From Patella vulgata (taxonomy: Eukaryota; Mollusca; Gastropoda; Patellidae): a DNA stretch of 64,000 nt. Under the pieces are notes generated by a model. That model worked only from the letters and a program-made list of their open reading frames with translations, did no database searches and had not been told where the DNA came from. Positions 12,219 through 24,756 of the stretch are shown here, piece by piece (the stretch's first letter is position 1; each line of letters opens with the position of its first letter). A program made the translations under genes and the position numbers. The stretch is from contig NC_065883.2 in assembly GCF_932274485.2 (NCBI RefSeq), forward strand, positions 63,345,210 to 63,409,209, written 5' to 3'.

Positions 12219-12600
12219 CTCAGTTGTGCACCGTTGTAAGTTATTGATGTTCAGTTTCTTCTCAGTTGTGCACCGTTGTAAGTTATTGATGTTCAGTTTC
12301 TCCTCAGTTGCGCACCATTGTAAGTTATTGATGTTCAGTTTCTCCTCAGTTGTGCACCATTGTAAGTTATTGATGTTAAGTTTCTCCTCAGTTGCGCACC
12401 ATTGTAAGTTATTGATGTTCAGTTTCTCCTCAGTTGTGCACCATTGTAAGTTATTGATGTTCAGTTTCTCCTCAGTTGCGCACCGTTGTAGGTTATTGAT
12501 GTTCGGCTGCACACCATTTTAAGATATTGATGTTCGGCTTATCGTCTCAGTTGCGTACCGCATCGTTGTAAATCACTGTATTGATGTTCTGTTTCGTCTT
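12219..12600. repeat. 42-bp minisatellite, about 7 good copies plus decayed ones
   Basis: Unit: TTGTGCACCATTGTAAG, then TTATTGATGTTCAGTTTCTC, then CTCAG, 42 bp. Copies alternate between 'ttgtgcacc' and 'ttgcgcacc' and between 'cattg' and 'cgttg', a higher-order pattern. The last copies (12505-12600) are shortened and diverged. Because 42 is divisible by 3, long ORFs appear on both strands (12174-12512 and 12226-12522). These are products of the period and not genes. Confidence 0.9.
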
Positions 12601-13497
12601 TGGTATCTTATATTAACTACAGGTAATACTTAGGTAATTAATGATTAAGACAGAATCCGGGGTGTGCCCCGCGTAAGCTATACCTAGCTCACCCCCTATC
12701 CAAATTTTAGTTTCATATGCGCAGAATATCTGTGAATGGCTTTTGATTTAAAATGGAACACATTTAATGAGAGTGAAAGATATAGTTTCAAAGAGACGCC
12801 AATGTTCAAATATTACACGATAGTATACGAGAACGTCGGTCTTTTTACACCGGGAAGAGCTAGAATGGAAAGCTTGTAATGTAAAGAATTAGAATTTAGT
12901 TAATGTGCGAAATGGTTGCTCACTTATATTGATTTTTCAAGTTTATTTTGTCACTTCAGAAATTAGAATATTAGATTTAATATAAATGCAGAATTTATAC
13001 AATATGTCTTTGTTTTATACAACTATTTATAGCTACAAAATATTTTATTATACACGAAAAAGTTATCTTCTTTAAACACTGCGAATTGACGGATTTATAT
13101 TTACTAAAACTCATAGCTAGAAATTTAATTTATGGTATTTAGTCTAGAGTAAGGAAACATCAAATAAAGACTTGGACGTATTTTCTTCACATATGGTTTA
13201 TAACACACGGCGTCATAAACAAGGGAGAGAGAGGTGTAGAGCGCGGATTAACCAGTTAAGGTGTATATACAAGTATCACGTATCCTCTTTCTAATTTTGA
13301 TCTCGCACGCGTGTACGATTTTCAGACATAAACACATGGTGGGTTTAGGTTAAATGTTTACCACAGTTAATGGAATGTGAATGAAACGCATGATAATATA
13401 CCTGGAGAGACTGGACTTGGCTAATACATAACTGATAAGAAGGTTCTTGATTAAACTTCCTATGAAAAACACTAAGCTGTAAAGTAATCACTGACGA
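12601..13497. other. Intergenic, nothing recognised
   Basis: AT-rich DNA between the minisatellite and the start of the tail-anchored gene. No ORF with coding character and no clear repeat unit. Confidence 0.4.
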
Positions 13498-15890
13498 ATG
13501 GCAGAAAAAGAAGAAAGGTTTACAAATCAACTTTCAGGAAATGTACCAGAACACGGTGTTGTAAGAAAACGAAGTATACGTGTGAGTATCTAGAACTGTT
13601 GTTTTTATGTTGGGAGGTACAAGTCTTCCATTATAGGCCACTGATACTGACCACAGATGTTTGGTTCACAGGCCACAGACATATTGAAGGGTTATAGGGA
13701 ATCATTTAAGCCTACCCTTATTGTCTTTCCCAGTGGAGATCAGATATAGCCATCCAAGCCTAAAATACGCATCAGATCAGATATCAGGTTCGCCTTATGG
13801 ATATCAGATCAGATATCAGGCTTGCTAGAGCATGCTTACTCTTTCCAAAAGACCTGATACTCTATATGTTTCGTCACAGTTGTGGTATTGTGTATTTTGA
13901 TATATCCCATTTAAGAAGTCCACATATTATTTTCTGAATTTTAACTTTGATTTGGTAAACTTTTTGTCTTGGATTAACATTTGGGCTGTATAATGTAACT
14001 TAAGTATTGGTATGTTAATAAACATAAGTTTGTAAGAAAAGTCCAGTACAAACTTCAGAATAGGCTATGTTTATTTAAACGGAAATCTTCACAACGCATA
14101 CGAACGTTTCGTAAACCACGTAGCCCACAGTATTTATTTCAAAAACGATAGATATTACAGGAAATATTAAAATTAGTATCAATATAACATAAACCATCTA
14201 TACAGTTTAACAGTAATTAGATGTTTTAAATATTTTGATAAAGTATAATTTTGTAATCGGAGCAGAACACTTAATTGAAGTATTACTCACTTTGGTTTGT
14301 ATAAAGAGAGGTGATTGGTGTTTCATATTCAGGAAATTGGGACACTTAAAAACGAAGAACGAAAAAATGCTAAAAATCTTTTCAATTAAAAATGATGTGA
14401 TTATTGGACTCGCGGTGGGGTCTTCACTTTTTGGAAATTTTGTTTAGTTAAAATTAACAGTAAGTACATATTTAAAACCCAAAGATCACTTTAAGTTTAA
14501 ATTTAATCTAAGATTTTACATCTTTGTCACGTACATAAATCAATTTAACATACATATATTGAGAATTTCCTTGTAAAGTCATCAATGCATATGTCAAGTG
14601 ACTAAAATAGAATATAAATGTATTAGTTTGATGAAGCATGTCAAATGATTCAGTATACCTATTTGTACGACAATGATTTATGATATCTTTCAAGTAAATC
14701 GAGTGAGTATTAAATGGGAATCAATCATGTGTGCTTTCTTTTTTTTAGCCCAGTTTGGCAGTATGCTACATCATCAAATCGTGCTCTTAATTTATTTTTC
14801 GCTGTATACAAAACCGAAAAAGATTTTTAAAATATACCAATAGGAAGAGGGTTTTACTGATTATATATAGAAAATGGGCGATAATCTAGAAAGAGATTGC
14901 AAAGTGACGAATACTGTTACGAAGCAATAATACAACAAAATTTGCTGACTGAACTCCTCAAGCGCATGGTATCAGAGAAAGGATACCTTGCGTTGTGGAC
15001 GACACCATTCCCTCATAAAGCCTACTGGATAAATGGTTTGGACCGGGATTTAAGGTGGTTTCCCCTTGTCAGTAATGCAGGACGGAGGGCCTGGCAAGGA
15101 CAGCTGTCTGGTCGTTCGGATGGGACGAAAAACCGAGGTCCCGTGTTCATATTGGCGTGCACGTAAAAGATCCCTTGGCAGTTGGAATTCGATATAAGAG
15201 CAGGCCGTAGCGCCGCTTCCCGGGAAAAATTTCCCTCATAGCACACTGTATGGCGTATGCCCGTCTTCATTAGCCCAGTTTAGGAACAGAACAGCAGGAC
15301 GTTAAACCCATTTTCATTTCCGGGATTTAAGAAGCATGGGTGGAACTATGTAAAAAATAACCTCGGGACCACCAGCAGTCACTACCAAGTACATTGTTAA
15401 CTGCCAACGTATAACAGAAATCTGTTAGCTTTATACTCCTCGAATGAGAAGTACGGTATCAGAAGTTTCGAAACTTTAAAGTTCACTTAGTCCCTATTGA
15501 ATGTTTAGAACCGTCATTGATCCTGAGCTTTTCAAAATGTCGCGTCTTATTTGTGATTCTCGTTTATTCTTTCAGCGTAAAATTTCTCGAGATGAAACGA
15601 TTACGGAAGTGAGATATGGAAGATTTCCAGATGAATATGATAAAATATATGAAAGAGTGACATCTGAAAAACATTTTCGGAATGCCCTCGAGGTGTTAGA
15701 GGAAAGATGGCGAATGATTATGTTCATGTATGAAGATTGTCAGGAATTGGTTAAGGAGTGGGAAGGACGACATTTAAAGAGAAAACAGGACCGAGCAAAA
15801 CAGAGACTATATGTGTATTTGTCAGTAGCATCGATAGTTATAGTTCCATTGTTATTGTTGGTTGTGATCATATGTTGGCATCTGTTATAG
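13498..15890 (+). CDS. Small tail-anchored membrane protein, unrecognised (2 exons, 132 aa)
   Basis: Exon 13498-13581 starts MAEKEERFTNQLSG and ends at a GTGAGT donor in phase 0. Exon 15576-15890, after a tttattctttcag acceptor, continues in phase 0 to the stop. The joined protein has a basic patch near the junction (VVRKRSIRRKISRDE). A charged helical middle follows (about residues 50-100, including ALEVLEERWRMIMFMYEDC). The end is a single hydrophobic segment of about 23 residues (LYVYLSVASIVIVPLLLLVV) and four more residues. No signal peptide is present, so a C-terminal anchor facing the cytosol is inferred. An alternative start at 15501 within the second exon region would bypass exon 1, and further exons in the 2-kb intron cannot be excluded. 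I do not recognise the family. Confidence 0.55.
15046..15320 (+). mobile_element. SINE family A copy in the intron of the tail-anchored gene
   Basis: Sense-orientation SINE-A body: 'ccccttgtcagtaatgcagg', 'ttcggatgggacgaaaaacc', 'ttggcagttggaattcgat', 'cactgtatggcgtatgcc', then the shared tail 'ggacgttaaacccattttca'. The tRNA-like head is missing or degraded. The ORFs 14897-15166 (+) and 15022-15270 (-) lie in it. Confidence 0.8.
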
Positions 15891-17599
15891 TTTATAATCA
15901 ATCCTCGTATCGGGTTTATCACCATCTCCGTGAGCCTCATGTTACAGAACGTTGGTTTATTTCTGTACAGCGTGGGTAGCACTATTGTCATATCAGAATT
16001 CACTTACCATGGTGAAAATGGTACGGCATAACTATACTCAAAGATGTCAATGAATAGATTCGCCTAAATTGGTTTCATTCATTCTGGTGGCAGTGAAATA
16101 GACGAAGTTTTTACATTTGTATATAATACATTTGATTTAAAACAAAATTATTGTGTTTATTCAATCTTGACAAAACCATGTTCCTAACATATCATTACTA
16201 CTGACTCCTAGGAGAGGGTTCGGGGCACCAGTCAGCCGGTTATGTCACGCACCATGACTGTGCCAAGGTCATAACTTAAATTATATTTGAATGTATACGA
16301 CAAACTGTCGACTAGAGTAAAGTGCATTTCAACCAAATTCCCTTGTTTATGGTGCCAAAATCAAATAATCAGAATGTAGTACGTGCAAAAAGATTAGAGA
16401 AAGAGGCTGATTTTATTTGTTCTTTTGTTGACACGTCCGCGCATTGTAAGTTAATCCACGCTGTGTTTGTGTCCAGGAGTTATCTACCTTCGAGTAACCC
16501 TTTCGCATTTACGTATATCGTATATATTGAAGTATTTTGGTTTTCATAAGCAGTTTAGCCATCGTCTTGAAATACGTGACTTTAAAATAAGCCACATCGA
16601 AATTCAGTCGTGTATCCATTACATTGTGATTCTGTATCGTCCACGTTGAGAATGAATTGCTATACCGTACCTTATTCTTATATTTATATATACTACACTT
16701 ACCAAAATGCTTAGAGATTAGAATAAATTACACATTTCCCAATGATCGATCTTTTGTATAAACTAATCCATTTCAATTAAATTATAGACTGTCTTTAAAG
16801 AAATGTGTTAAATTAATCTTAAGGGAATCCATACTGGTTTTACTTGATATGTCAATGATTTTATGGTATTTCAATGCTAGATGTTTTACGACTGAATTGA
16901 TTTATGGAAGAGATTGGGTCTCTCAAGGATCATTGAGGGGATATATCTGCCGAAAATGTAAAATGATGATTTCAGACATGCGAAACTTATGCTGTCTGTC
17001 TACAATTACGAAGCGGGTTGACCAACATTTTAATTCCTACATCGGCGATTTTAGTTGAAAACATTAATTATACTTCGAGAATTTTGAGAAGTGTTTATCC
17101 TGCTTCCGTGTTCATATTTAATGAAATTGAAAATGTTTATTTAGTTTTTGAGTGTATGAAAAATATAAAGCGTATTATATCGGCATAAAAAAATAGTACA
17201 CTAATTTGACAGCCATTCTGGGCAGGGCTCTATTCTCAAAGTAGATAGTTCTATATATGTGCAGAATGGATTTCAGACTGGCATTGCTTGGAACTAAGCC
17301 TGAAAACGTCTGTGTTTGGTCTATTTGACCCTTCGTTTTCTACAGGAAAGCAGAACAACACGTCCCTTGAATAACTTATCGCACAATTTCTTAAACTCAG
17401 TGCCCATTACATTAATATTTCTAGACGAACAGCTAAGATTTTGACAAGTGAAACAAACCTTTCAAGCTTCATGTAATTATATTATCTTCCATATGTCTAG
17501 ATATTACATGCTGCTTTTTGTGTAGCCACTTATAAATGCATCTAGTTAATAACAACATGCTTATTATAACTCCCTTATCGCACTAACCAAAGTGGGTTA
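15891..17599. other. Intergenic, no gene supported
   Basis: Several 60-75 aa ORFs (for example 16322-16549, 16849-17058) lack splice context, composition or motifs that would support coding. No repeat was recognised. Confidence 0.35.
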
Positions 17600-17778
17600 G
17601 ATCTATTTCTTAAGGCCACCTCCAAATTTAGTGAATGTAAACAGGGTTAGCGCTAACCCCAACCCTAACCCTAATCCTTACACAAACCTTAAGCAACAAT
17701 CTCGTCAACAATCAATTACCCTAACCTTACAATTCAGCGACCTTGACGAAAGCTGGAGGTGGCATTAAGAAATAGATC
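17600..17778. mobile_element. MITE with 24-bp inverted ends and telomere-like core
   Basis: The left end GATCTATTTCTTAAGGCCAC plus CTCC mirrors the right end GGAGGTGGCATTAAGAAATA plus GATC with one mismatch. The core (about 17645-17725) contains CCCAACCCTAACCCTAATCC and a later CCCTAACC, degenerate repeats of the animal telomere unit TTAGGG. About 179 bp. No clear target duplication was found. Confidence 0.7.
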
Positions 17779-18720
17779 GTGCGTGTTACATATATCCATT
17801 GACTCAGCCTATGTTTTCCAGATGATTGCGCCTTGGAGATCACAGCCGGTCGGTAAAAGAAAATATTGTTGTATTTACAGTAACATGCAAGGAGGATTCC
17901 AGCTAGATTGTATGCAAAATTTAAGAGATGTCTGCCAGCCCATTGCTTAGATATTTTAAACTTTCCCACGAATCTATACATTGGTGCCAAATTTGTTGTT
18001 GCTTTATTTTTAAGTGTGCGAGTAATTGGGTTTTCGATATTTAACGAAAGTTCAAAGTATATCTTAAATAATTTGACATTATTTGTTGCTTGTTATATTG
18101 CTCCTTTTACCCTTTCAAAAATATTTTCACCCCATATTTCAGAAAAGTCGACTAACGGCTAACGTAGTTAAGGTATCACACGAGTGTCGAAAATCTTGAA
18201 ATCATGAAAATGAATATAAACCAGGTCTATAATAGAGCGTGATATCGGTATAGAACACATGTATAACGTAATTATGGGTATACCTGGTTACCAATAAATA
18301 TTATCGATTACCTTTAGAAGTCATATAGTAATATACCTGATATACATATCATTTGTAATTACCTGAAATAATGGATCTATTGTGCTAAACAGAAATGACT
18401 GCTTTTCAGATTTACTTGCCTTGATCGTACCGTGATGTCATGGCAATAACTGATTTGAATTGAAACAATTATATCTAAACTATCAAATTAACTGTCTGCA
18501 CGAATTCTTAAAAATATTGTCTGTAAAAATAATCATAAATCAGGAATATTGGGCACGCACATAAAATGTTCAATAGCTTTAGTTATTTCTATTGACGATT
18601 GAAGTAGGCTATAAAAGGCACTAGCGCATCTGGAAAAATTCTAAATCAAGGTAAAACTACACATTTAGCTTCGAGTATACCTAGATTTCTGTTATACCGG
18701 TATAAAAAGCACACCCAGAG
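17779..18720. other. Intergenic, no gene supported
   Basis: Overlapping short ORFs (17727-17990 -, 17908-18162 +) have no supporting features. Nothing else was recognised. Confidence 0.35.
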
Positions 18721-19043
18721 CAGGGGCGGATCTAGGAATTTTGAAAAGGGGGGGCGCTGCAAAAGGAAGGCATTGACCGCGGAGACGGGGCACGCCGCTG
18801 TGGGGGGGGGGGGGGTCCCCAAGAAAATTATCCGTCATTTCCTTGCATCTGTAGCCATTCCAAGATATATTTCCCAGACTGGTGTGTTTGAGTCGATGGT
18901 TTGGGTCATTTGGGATCCCTACAACGGGTTGGGAACGGACATATTTGAGTCTGAGAAAAGGCACTTTCAGCAGTAAAAAAGGGCACTGTCGAAAATTAGG
19001 GGGGGGGGGGCGCCCCTCGCGCCCCCCATTGAATCCGCCTCTG
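18721..19043. mobile_element. MITE with CAGGGGCGGAT / ATCCGCCTCTG ends
   Basis: 323 bp. It starts CAGGGGCGGATCTAG and ends GAATCCGCCTCTG; inside the ends are long G-runs (one left at about 18746, others at 18802 and 18989) and 'gcgcccc...gcgcccccc'. CAGAG stands on each side (18716-18720 and 19044-19048), a possible short target duplication. The ORFs at 18692-19084 (-) and 18773-19097 (+) are within it. Confidence 0.75.
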
Positions 19044-21459
19044 CAGAGTAAGTCTTGTAGAATGTTCACGGGTGCCTTTAACATACATTGTCGTTGACAT
19101 GTTTATAAGTAATTCCTGTTTATGCTTTTATTCCGATTTCCAGTGCCAATTTCTACTTAACTGTTAAATTAGATAAACAGTTCTGTTTTCAATTTAACTT
19201 TGTTTTTATATACAATCTTTGACCAAGTTATTTAAAGGTTTTGTCTCTTATTTTCGTGTCATACTTTTTTTTTAGTTTCGAGGCTCGTTATTTTAAGAAC
19301 ACATTTTAAGAATGTTTGGTATGCAAATTTTTACAATGTAAAGACATGTCTTTCTTGCAATTGCTTAAACTGGATAAATAACAATGCCGTTGCAGATATT
19401 ATTTTGTTAATTATCTATATACGTAAACCCCAACTATAACTTGTTTCACCTTTTAATTAACAAATTACGAATCAAACTAGGAAACGATTTGTAGTACAGG
19501 TTGGGCACTATGGCAGGTATTAGATAACGAATAAGATATAAAAAAACTACAACGACTGGACCTTCTCCTAACGATAGACCTTATTATTCACAACCTTTAG
19601 GCATGGTTTATTGATTTCCAATTAGTTTTGGAAAATGTAATCAGATACCTGGAAACATTTGTAACGACTGACCAATTAACACGAATTTTAAATGAATTTT
19701 TCTTGTTAACATATAAAATCCATAGCACAAACACAAGATACAAGTGGCCTTGGAAGCAAGAAGAAAGGTCTTTGTGCATATGACTCGGGTAAAACCGCAT
19801 CGGTTACATTTCTATTTCGTTATCAGTTTCAATATCCAACCGATTTAATAACAGCCAAGAATTGACGTTGCTTCTCTTGTATTTCCATTGCCTTGTCCTG
19901 TTGAAGAGTTTTTCAACAACCCCCATTCAGCTGTTTATTTATATAGTATAAATCTTTGATTTGGTGTTGTGTTTCTTATTATCTTATTATTTATCTACAT
20001 ATTTTCTGTCGTATTTAAATTAGGTATACTTATTTTACGTGCCAAGACTAGACTATATAATAAGGGTCGCTCTTTGTAAGTAAATAATAATAAGAGTGTG
20101 GGGCGGTGTGTGTGTGTGTGGGGGGGGGGGGGTAACGTCCACGAGTCTTTATGGGAAACCGGAAATAATAATAAGAAACAGAGCCAAAGAGGTGTGCACT
20201 AGTTTGTGTTGAGTGGGCGATAAACAATCCCATTTTCTTTATTCTACCTAAATAAATAGTAAGATTGTTAAACAATTTCCAGTTGTTGAAGCTTTAAACA
20301 ACATTTATTTTTTAAAGTGATTTATGAAAATGCATGTCAAGATGACAATTATTTCATTTTTAAATGGAAATAATATAGCAAAATATAATTTATACATGAA
20401 TTTGATAATGCAAACAGTGACACGCCGGGTACTTATAGCTATAAATATGTATCATAATTATACAAAGCATGGGTTCAACCTTAATCATTACTTGTTATTT
20501 TGTATCACGTAAACCTTTATCTACTCTATATACATGTACGTATATCCTTCATGCGCCAGTGAATCAACATTAATTTAATTAAAGACGCTTTTGGAAAAAT
20601 CTATATAATTATAGGCTTAGAATAACAAATGCCAAATGGCATCAGCGTGAACTACGTGAGATTTTACTGTTTAAGCATAACAGCTGCATCGGCTTTATCA
20701 AATGTGTGATTAGAAATGTATATTGGACACAAAACTAAAGATAGCCAGTAGATATTAAGTTCGATTCATAGACGATACCAACAAGATCTGTACTTATAAA
20801 CAATAAGAACTGTAGCATTTACTTGATAAATATTTCCAGCATTTACGGAGACGTTTAATACAAGGCAGAAAACCCTTTCCGTTGTCGTTTATAACCGATC
20901 AAGTACTTCCTTAACGGCTCGTCGCCCCAAATTCATAGCTTTGAAGTGAGTTGAAAGTCTACTTGATTGATAAGCAAAGGGATATAAACGTGTTTATCGA
21001 GGGGTGTTTGAATGAAGTAGTTTGATCCGTTACAAAAAGGTGCATTAATTTATTAAATAGTGACTGAAACATTGAAAGTGAATCGATGGTGTGTGAAATC
21101 TACGCTATATAATGTTCAAATACTGTGATAAAGCTGTGTGAAATCATTGAATTTGTTAATACATGTATATTGTATAAACACATTGTGTGTAGCCTTTATA
21201 ACGGATAACTGCATATTCAGCATACGGAAATAAAAGAGAAGCTTATTTTTTTTTTATATAGACAAAAGTGTTGAAATTCTTCAAAGCATTGCACTGCTAA
21301 TAATGATAAACTGTTTAAATTAACATTCTTTGGTTAGATGTAAGTACGGGAGTTCTACTAGTTTTTGTAAGATAAAAAACTCAAGGAATTGCAGCAGCTA
21401 TTTTTTGTGGACTGACTTAACACTTATTTTTAATGTTCATCATTAAAAACTTAGCTCAA
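19044..21459. other. Intergenic, AT-rich, no gene supported
   Basis: No convincing coding exon. A (GT)n/(G)n low-complexity patch lies at about 20096-20132. Short ORFs here have the biased composition of random AT-rich DNA. Confidence 0.4.
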
Positions 21460-22175
21460 AAAGTGTTTAATTGAACAATCCATATTTATAGAAAATCAGG
21501 GCGCCTGGACGTTATATATAATAATTAGGCTTTTTCGTACAAAAAACAATGTGCATCATTATCAGACCTTGTGTATAGAAAGAGTTTAATTTAACATATA
21601 ATATTTTACAGTGAGACCTTGGTAACAAAACGGGCGTTTGGAGATTCTAGTCAATATTCAACGTTTTGAATAAATAATGGCATCATTATATAGTGAACGT
21701 TATGTGTAGAAAGTGTTTAAATAAACATTTCATCTTTTACAGCGAGAGCTGGGCATCAAAAGCAGAGTGTTTGGATAATTTATACAATAATTAGGCGTTT
21801 CGATGAACAAAAAACAATGTGCATCCTTAGAAAACGTTACGTATAGTAAGTGTTTAATTGGGACATTTCACCTTTTTACAGTACGAGTTGGACACAAAAC
21901 TTGGTCGTCTGGATATTATTTTATATAATAGGTAATTAGGCTTTTTAACGAAGAAAAGATAACGTAGCGTAGAAAGTTTTTAATTGAACATTTAACTTTT
22001 ACAGCGAGAACTTGGCAACTAAACTATCTGGATATTATATAATAATTAGGCTTTTTAAGGAAGACAACGTAACGTAGTTTGTGTTTAATTGAACATATAA
22101 TCTTTTATAGTGAGAGCTTGGTAACAAAACAAGGGCGTCTGGGCATTTTATACAATAATTAGGCTATGTTGATTT
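21460..22175. repeat. Diverged tandem array, period about 108-146 bp
   Basis: Five to six units, each with 'gtttaattgaaca', 'ttttacagtgagagcttgg', 'aacaaaac', 'gtctggatattatataa' and 'taattaggcttttt'. The 'attaggc' word falls near 21524, 21789, 21935, 22043 and 22157, and one unit near 21650 has lost it. Each unit has 'ttttacag', which looks like a splice acceptor, but no open frame follows. Confidence 0.75.
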
Positions 22176-22514
22176 ATAACAAGTATATTGTGAATTTGAC
22201 ATATCGCTTAATGATAACTATGTGTGAAGGAAAATCGTTTGAGGTCCGTGTTTCTGTGTAAACCTCATTCCACTTGTAAAATACCATGTTGTATTAATGG
22301 CATATAAAAGTGATTTAATGATAAATTTAACTATAATCTGAACATTAAATTGACTTAACACCCATGGTAGATAAATATTTAGGGTGGGGCTGGCTAATGT
22401 TGTACATGATTGAAAGGTCGCGAACTCAAGTTATGTTTGAATATTCACGTCATTATGTACGCTCTAAATCGATAAACATTTTGTGTTGTGTGGAGAGAAT
22501 TTTAAAAGACACTG

Positions 22515-22890
22515 GTTACTTCTTTTCAACTTGAATTATGTTTTGAAAGAAATGCGGGAGAATTAAAAGAACACGAAACAATAGTATCTTTGATGGTGGC
22601 AGTTCGTAAAAATCCAAAAGTATGATCGTTATCAGAGCAAGATGTCAGAAATGTTTGATAAAAAGATTCTAAAAACAGATGCATTACCCAATTTAAATAT
22701 GATCAATTTCAACTTGAATTCTGTCTGAAAGAAGTGCGGGAGAACGAAGATAACACCAAACGTTTGTGAAATTAACAGTATCTCTATGTTGGCGGTTCAT
22801 AAATTTCCAAAGGCATGATTGTTACCGCAGTAAGATATCAGAAAAGATTCTAACAGACGCATTACCTAATTTATATATGGTCAAATTACT
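22515..22890. repeat. Two-copy direct repeat of about 190 bp
   Basis: The block from 'caacttgaattatgttttgaaag' through 'gatgcattacccaatttaaata' (about 22525-22702) recurs as 'caacttgaattctgtctgaaag' through 'gacgcattacctaatttata' (about 22709-22880). Identity is perhaps 80 percent by eye. The ORF at 22766-23008 starts inside copy 2 and is not supported. Confidence 0.7.
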
Positions 22891-23752
22891 TCCCTGTTAT
22901 CACCAAGTTGAAATACGACCTCTGAAATATACACCGCGGACAACACCTTTCTACGCAGTGATTTATTTATTGTTTTATGACTTACCTCACTGTGCTTCAC
23001 ACGTTTAATAACTCACACAAAAACCAAGATGAATTTATATTATAATAATCCGATACGAATGACAGTGTATATAAACATATGCACATATCATTATTTCGTG
23101 ATGTTATGGCGGTTATAATTTATTGTTCGAAATCAGCCGTGTGTTAGTGGGGGGTTCATTTTACAAGTTATATATAGAGTATAAAATTGGCAAACCATAA
23201 AGTACTCAATTATTGAATAAGTGGACTATTAAATATACACCGTAGTTTGACAAACTTGACAATCGTTTCAATAGTCTTGGTCATGGAAACAGTGAGTTGT
23301 AATTTGTGCTAAAGTTGTGTTAAATCGTTATGTAATAACCAGAGAAATACTATATCTAAACTAGATTTATTATTAATGAATCCAGTTATTGATAAATGCA
23401 ATCGATTTTCGTTTGACCACTTTCTCATCAGAGCTGAAGTTGTTGGAATAGTAACGACTGCAATCTACTGGTTTCAAACGTGAAATTTTCTTGTCAAGTA
23501 TGGATACTTCGTTAAAGTAGAGTGAAACAAGAGTGAATCCATTATTTCTGAGTAATCTTGATCAGTTATTGATGAATTCCAAATAAATGTGATTGATTAC
23601 GTCCATGTGTAAACATAGGATCTTAGAAACATATATGATATAGCGAATTTAAGTATTGAAATTTATTTCTAAAAAGCTAAAGGCACTGACCATTTCAGTG
23701 AACGTGGTTATATTATTGAATTTCGTTCAGTAGGCCTATTAGATCTGTTCAG

Positions 23753-24463
23753 ATGGAGAACAGCGTAAGTGCACCTCCAGTAAATAACGCTTTGCTACCT
23801 GATATTTATAATCGCCTGGATGCTGAGCTTATAGAAAGAACGCGTGTTGTCAATTCCCTGTTAGATAAACGTTTATCAATGCAAGAAAAAATCCTTAATA
23901 AATATAGGAGAAGTGCGGAAGTTATCTATAACAAAGAAACTGTGAAAATCAGGAAGGAACTGTCTAGAATCCGACATAGTCTGCCAACAGTTGGGTTCGC
24001 ACATAACTTAAATGCTGGAGTCCGAACAGATCGAAAACTGCATGGCCGAAGAAGAGGTATGCCAATAACGGAAAAAGACGAGAATCCATTCTGTGAAAGA
24101 CATTTTATCCACTTTTTGCCGAATAAACGTAAATATTATTACAAACCAAAAAGTCCAGAAGAATCACCAACACCACCAAAATCTCCATTGTTACCCACAA
24201 GTCTTGGAGCAAATGACATGAATGGTAGAGTTGCTGTTAAAGTTAATGAAATAAATAACAGAGACCCTTTAACCACAAACAGTCCAAGTACTGGCGTAAA
24301 AGATAATTTTGAACAATTTCATGGACATAAAAGCGAAGACGTCAGTAAAAGTGAATTTTCTAAACGTATTTTACCAGGAATCGCACGCACTATCACAGTG
24401 TCTAAAAAAATAATAAAAGACGACAAAAGATTAAGGTACCATTCTTCTCCTTCAATACTGTAA
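23753..24463 (+). CDS. Uncharacterised basic protein, uninterrupted 236-aa ORF
   Basis: A single open frame starts MENSVSAPPVNNALLPDIYN and ends HSSPSIL. 'gatctgttcag' directly precedes the ATG, so an upstream non-coding exon is possible. Residues 15-80 form a charged, probably helical segment (LDAELIERTRVVNSLLDKRL, KIRKELSRIRHSL). Residues 90-130 are very basic and aromatic (RKLHGRRRGMP, NKRKYYYKPKSP). Residues 135-150 are a Ser/Pro-rich stretch (SPEESPTPPKSPLLP). The C-terminus is Lys-rich. No signal peptide or membrane span. AAATAAAA about 105 bp after the stop fits a poly(A) signal. It lies 1.3 kb before another uninterrupted gene of similar N-terminal layout (25742-26464). I do not recognise a family, and the function is unknown. 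Confidence 0.65.
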   Translation: MENSVSAPPVNNALLPDIYNRLDAELIERTRVVNSLLDKRLSMQEKILNKYRRSAEVIYNKETVKIRKELSRIRHSLPTVGFAHNLNAGVRTDRKLHGRRRGMPITEKDENPFCERHFIHFLPNKRKYYYKPKSPEESPTPPKSPLLPTSLGANDMNGRVAVKVNEINNRDPLTTNSPSTGVKDNFEQFHGHKSEDVSKSEFSKRILPGIARTITVSKKIIKDDKRLRYHSSPSIL

Positions 24464-24599
24464 ACATTGGTTGTAATAGGGAAACATATTTTAAAAATCA
24501 TAATGTAGCAAATGTTTAAAACCATGTGGTTTATATATGATGTTTTATTTGGTTTTCGTCCAAAAGAAAATAAAATTGTTCAATGTGGGTTATTTGTCG

Positions 24600-24755
24600 T
24601 TTTGGGATTCCTAAAATAAATTGTTCAGTATGTGTTGCATGTATTTGTCCTTTTATTGGGTTTCCTCCCAAAGAATTTATTTTTCAATAATTGAGCATGT
24701 ATTAGATACGATTGGGTATATGTAATGGTTTGATGTCCCCACATATCCCAAAAAC
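24600..24755. repeat. Flank repeat, left copy
   Basis: The stretch with 'tgttcagtatgtgtt', 'attgggtttcc', 'tttttcaataattg', 'gagatacgattggg'-like and 'gatgtccccac' recurs at 25085-25205 on the other side of the MITE at 24757-25072. A third partial copy of the start lies near 24575. Confidence 0.65.
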
Positions 24756-24756
24756 G

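Noticed and set aside
12174-12522. ORFs of 112 and 98 aa on opposite strands, repeat-protein-like
   Set aside because: Both arise from the 42-bp minisatellite, whose period is a multiple of three; no splice or start context.
18692-19097. Proline- and glycine-rich ORFs on both strands
   Set aside because: They are the G-runs and inverted ends of the 323-bp MITE.
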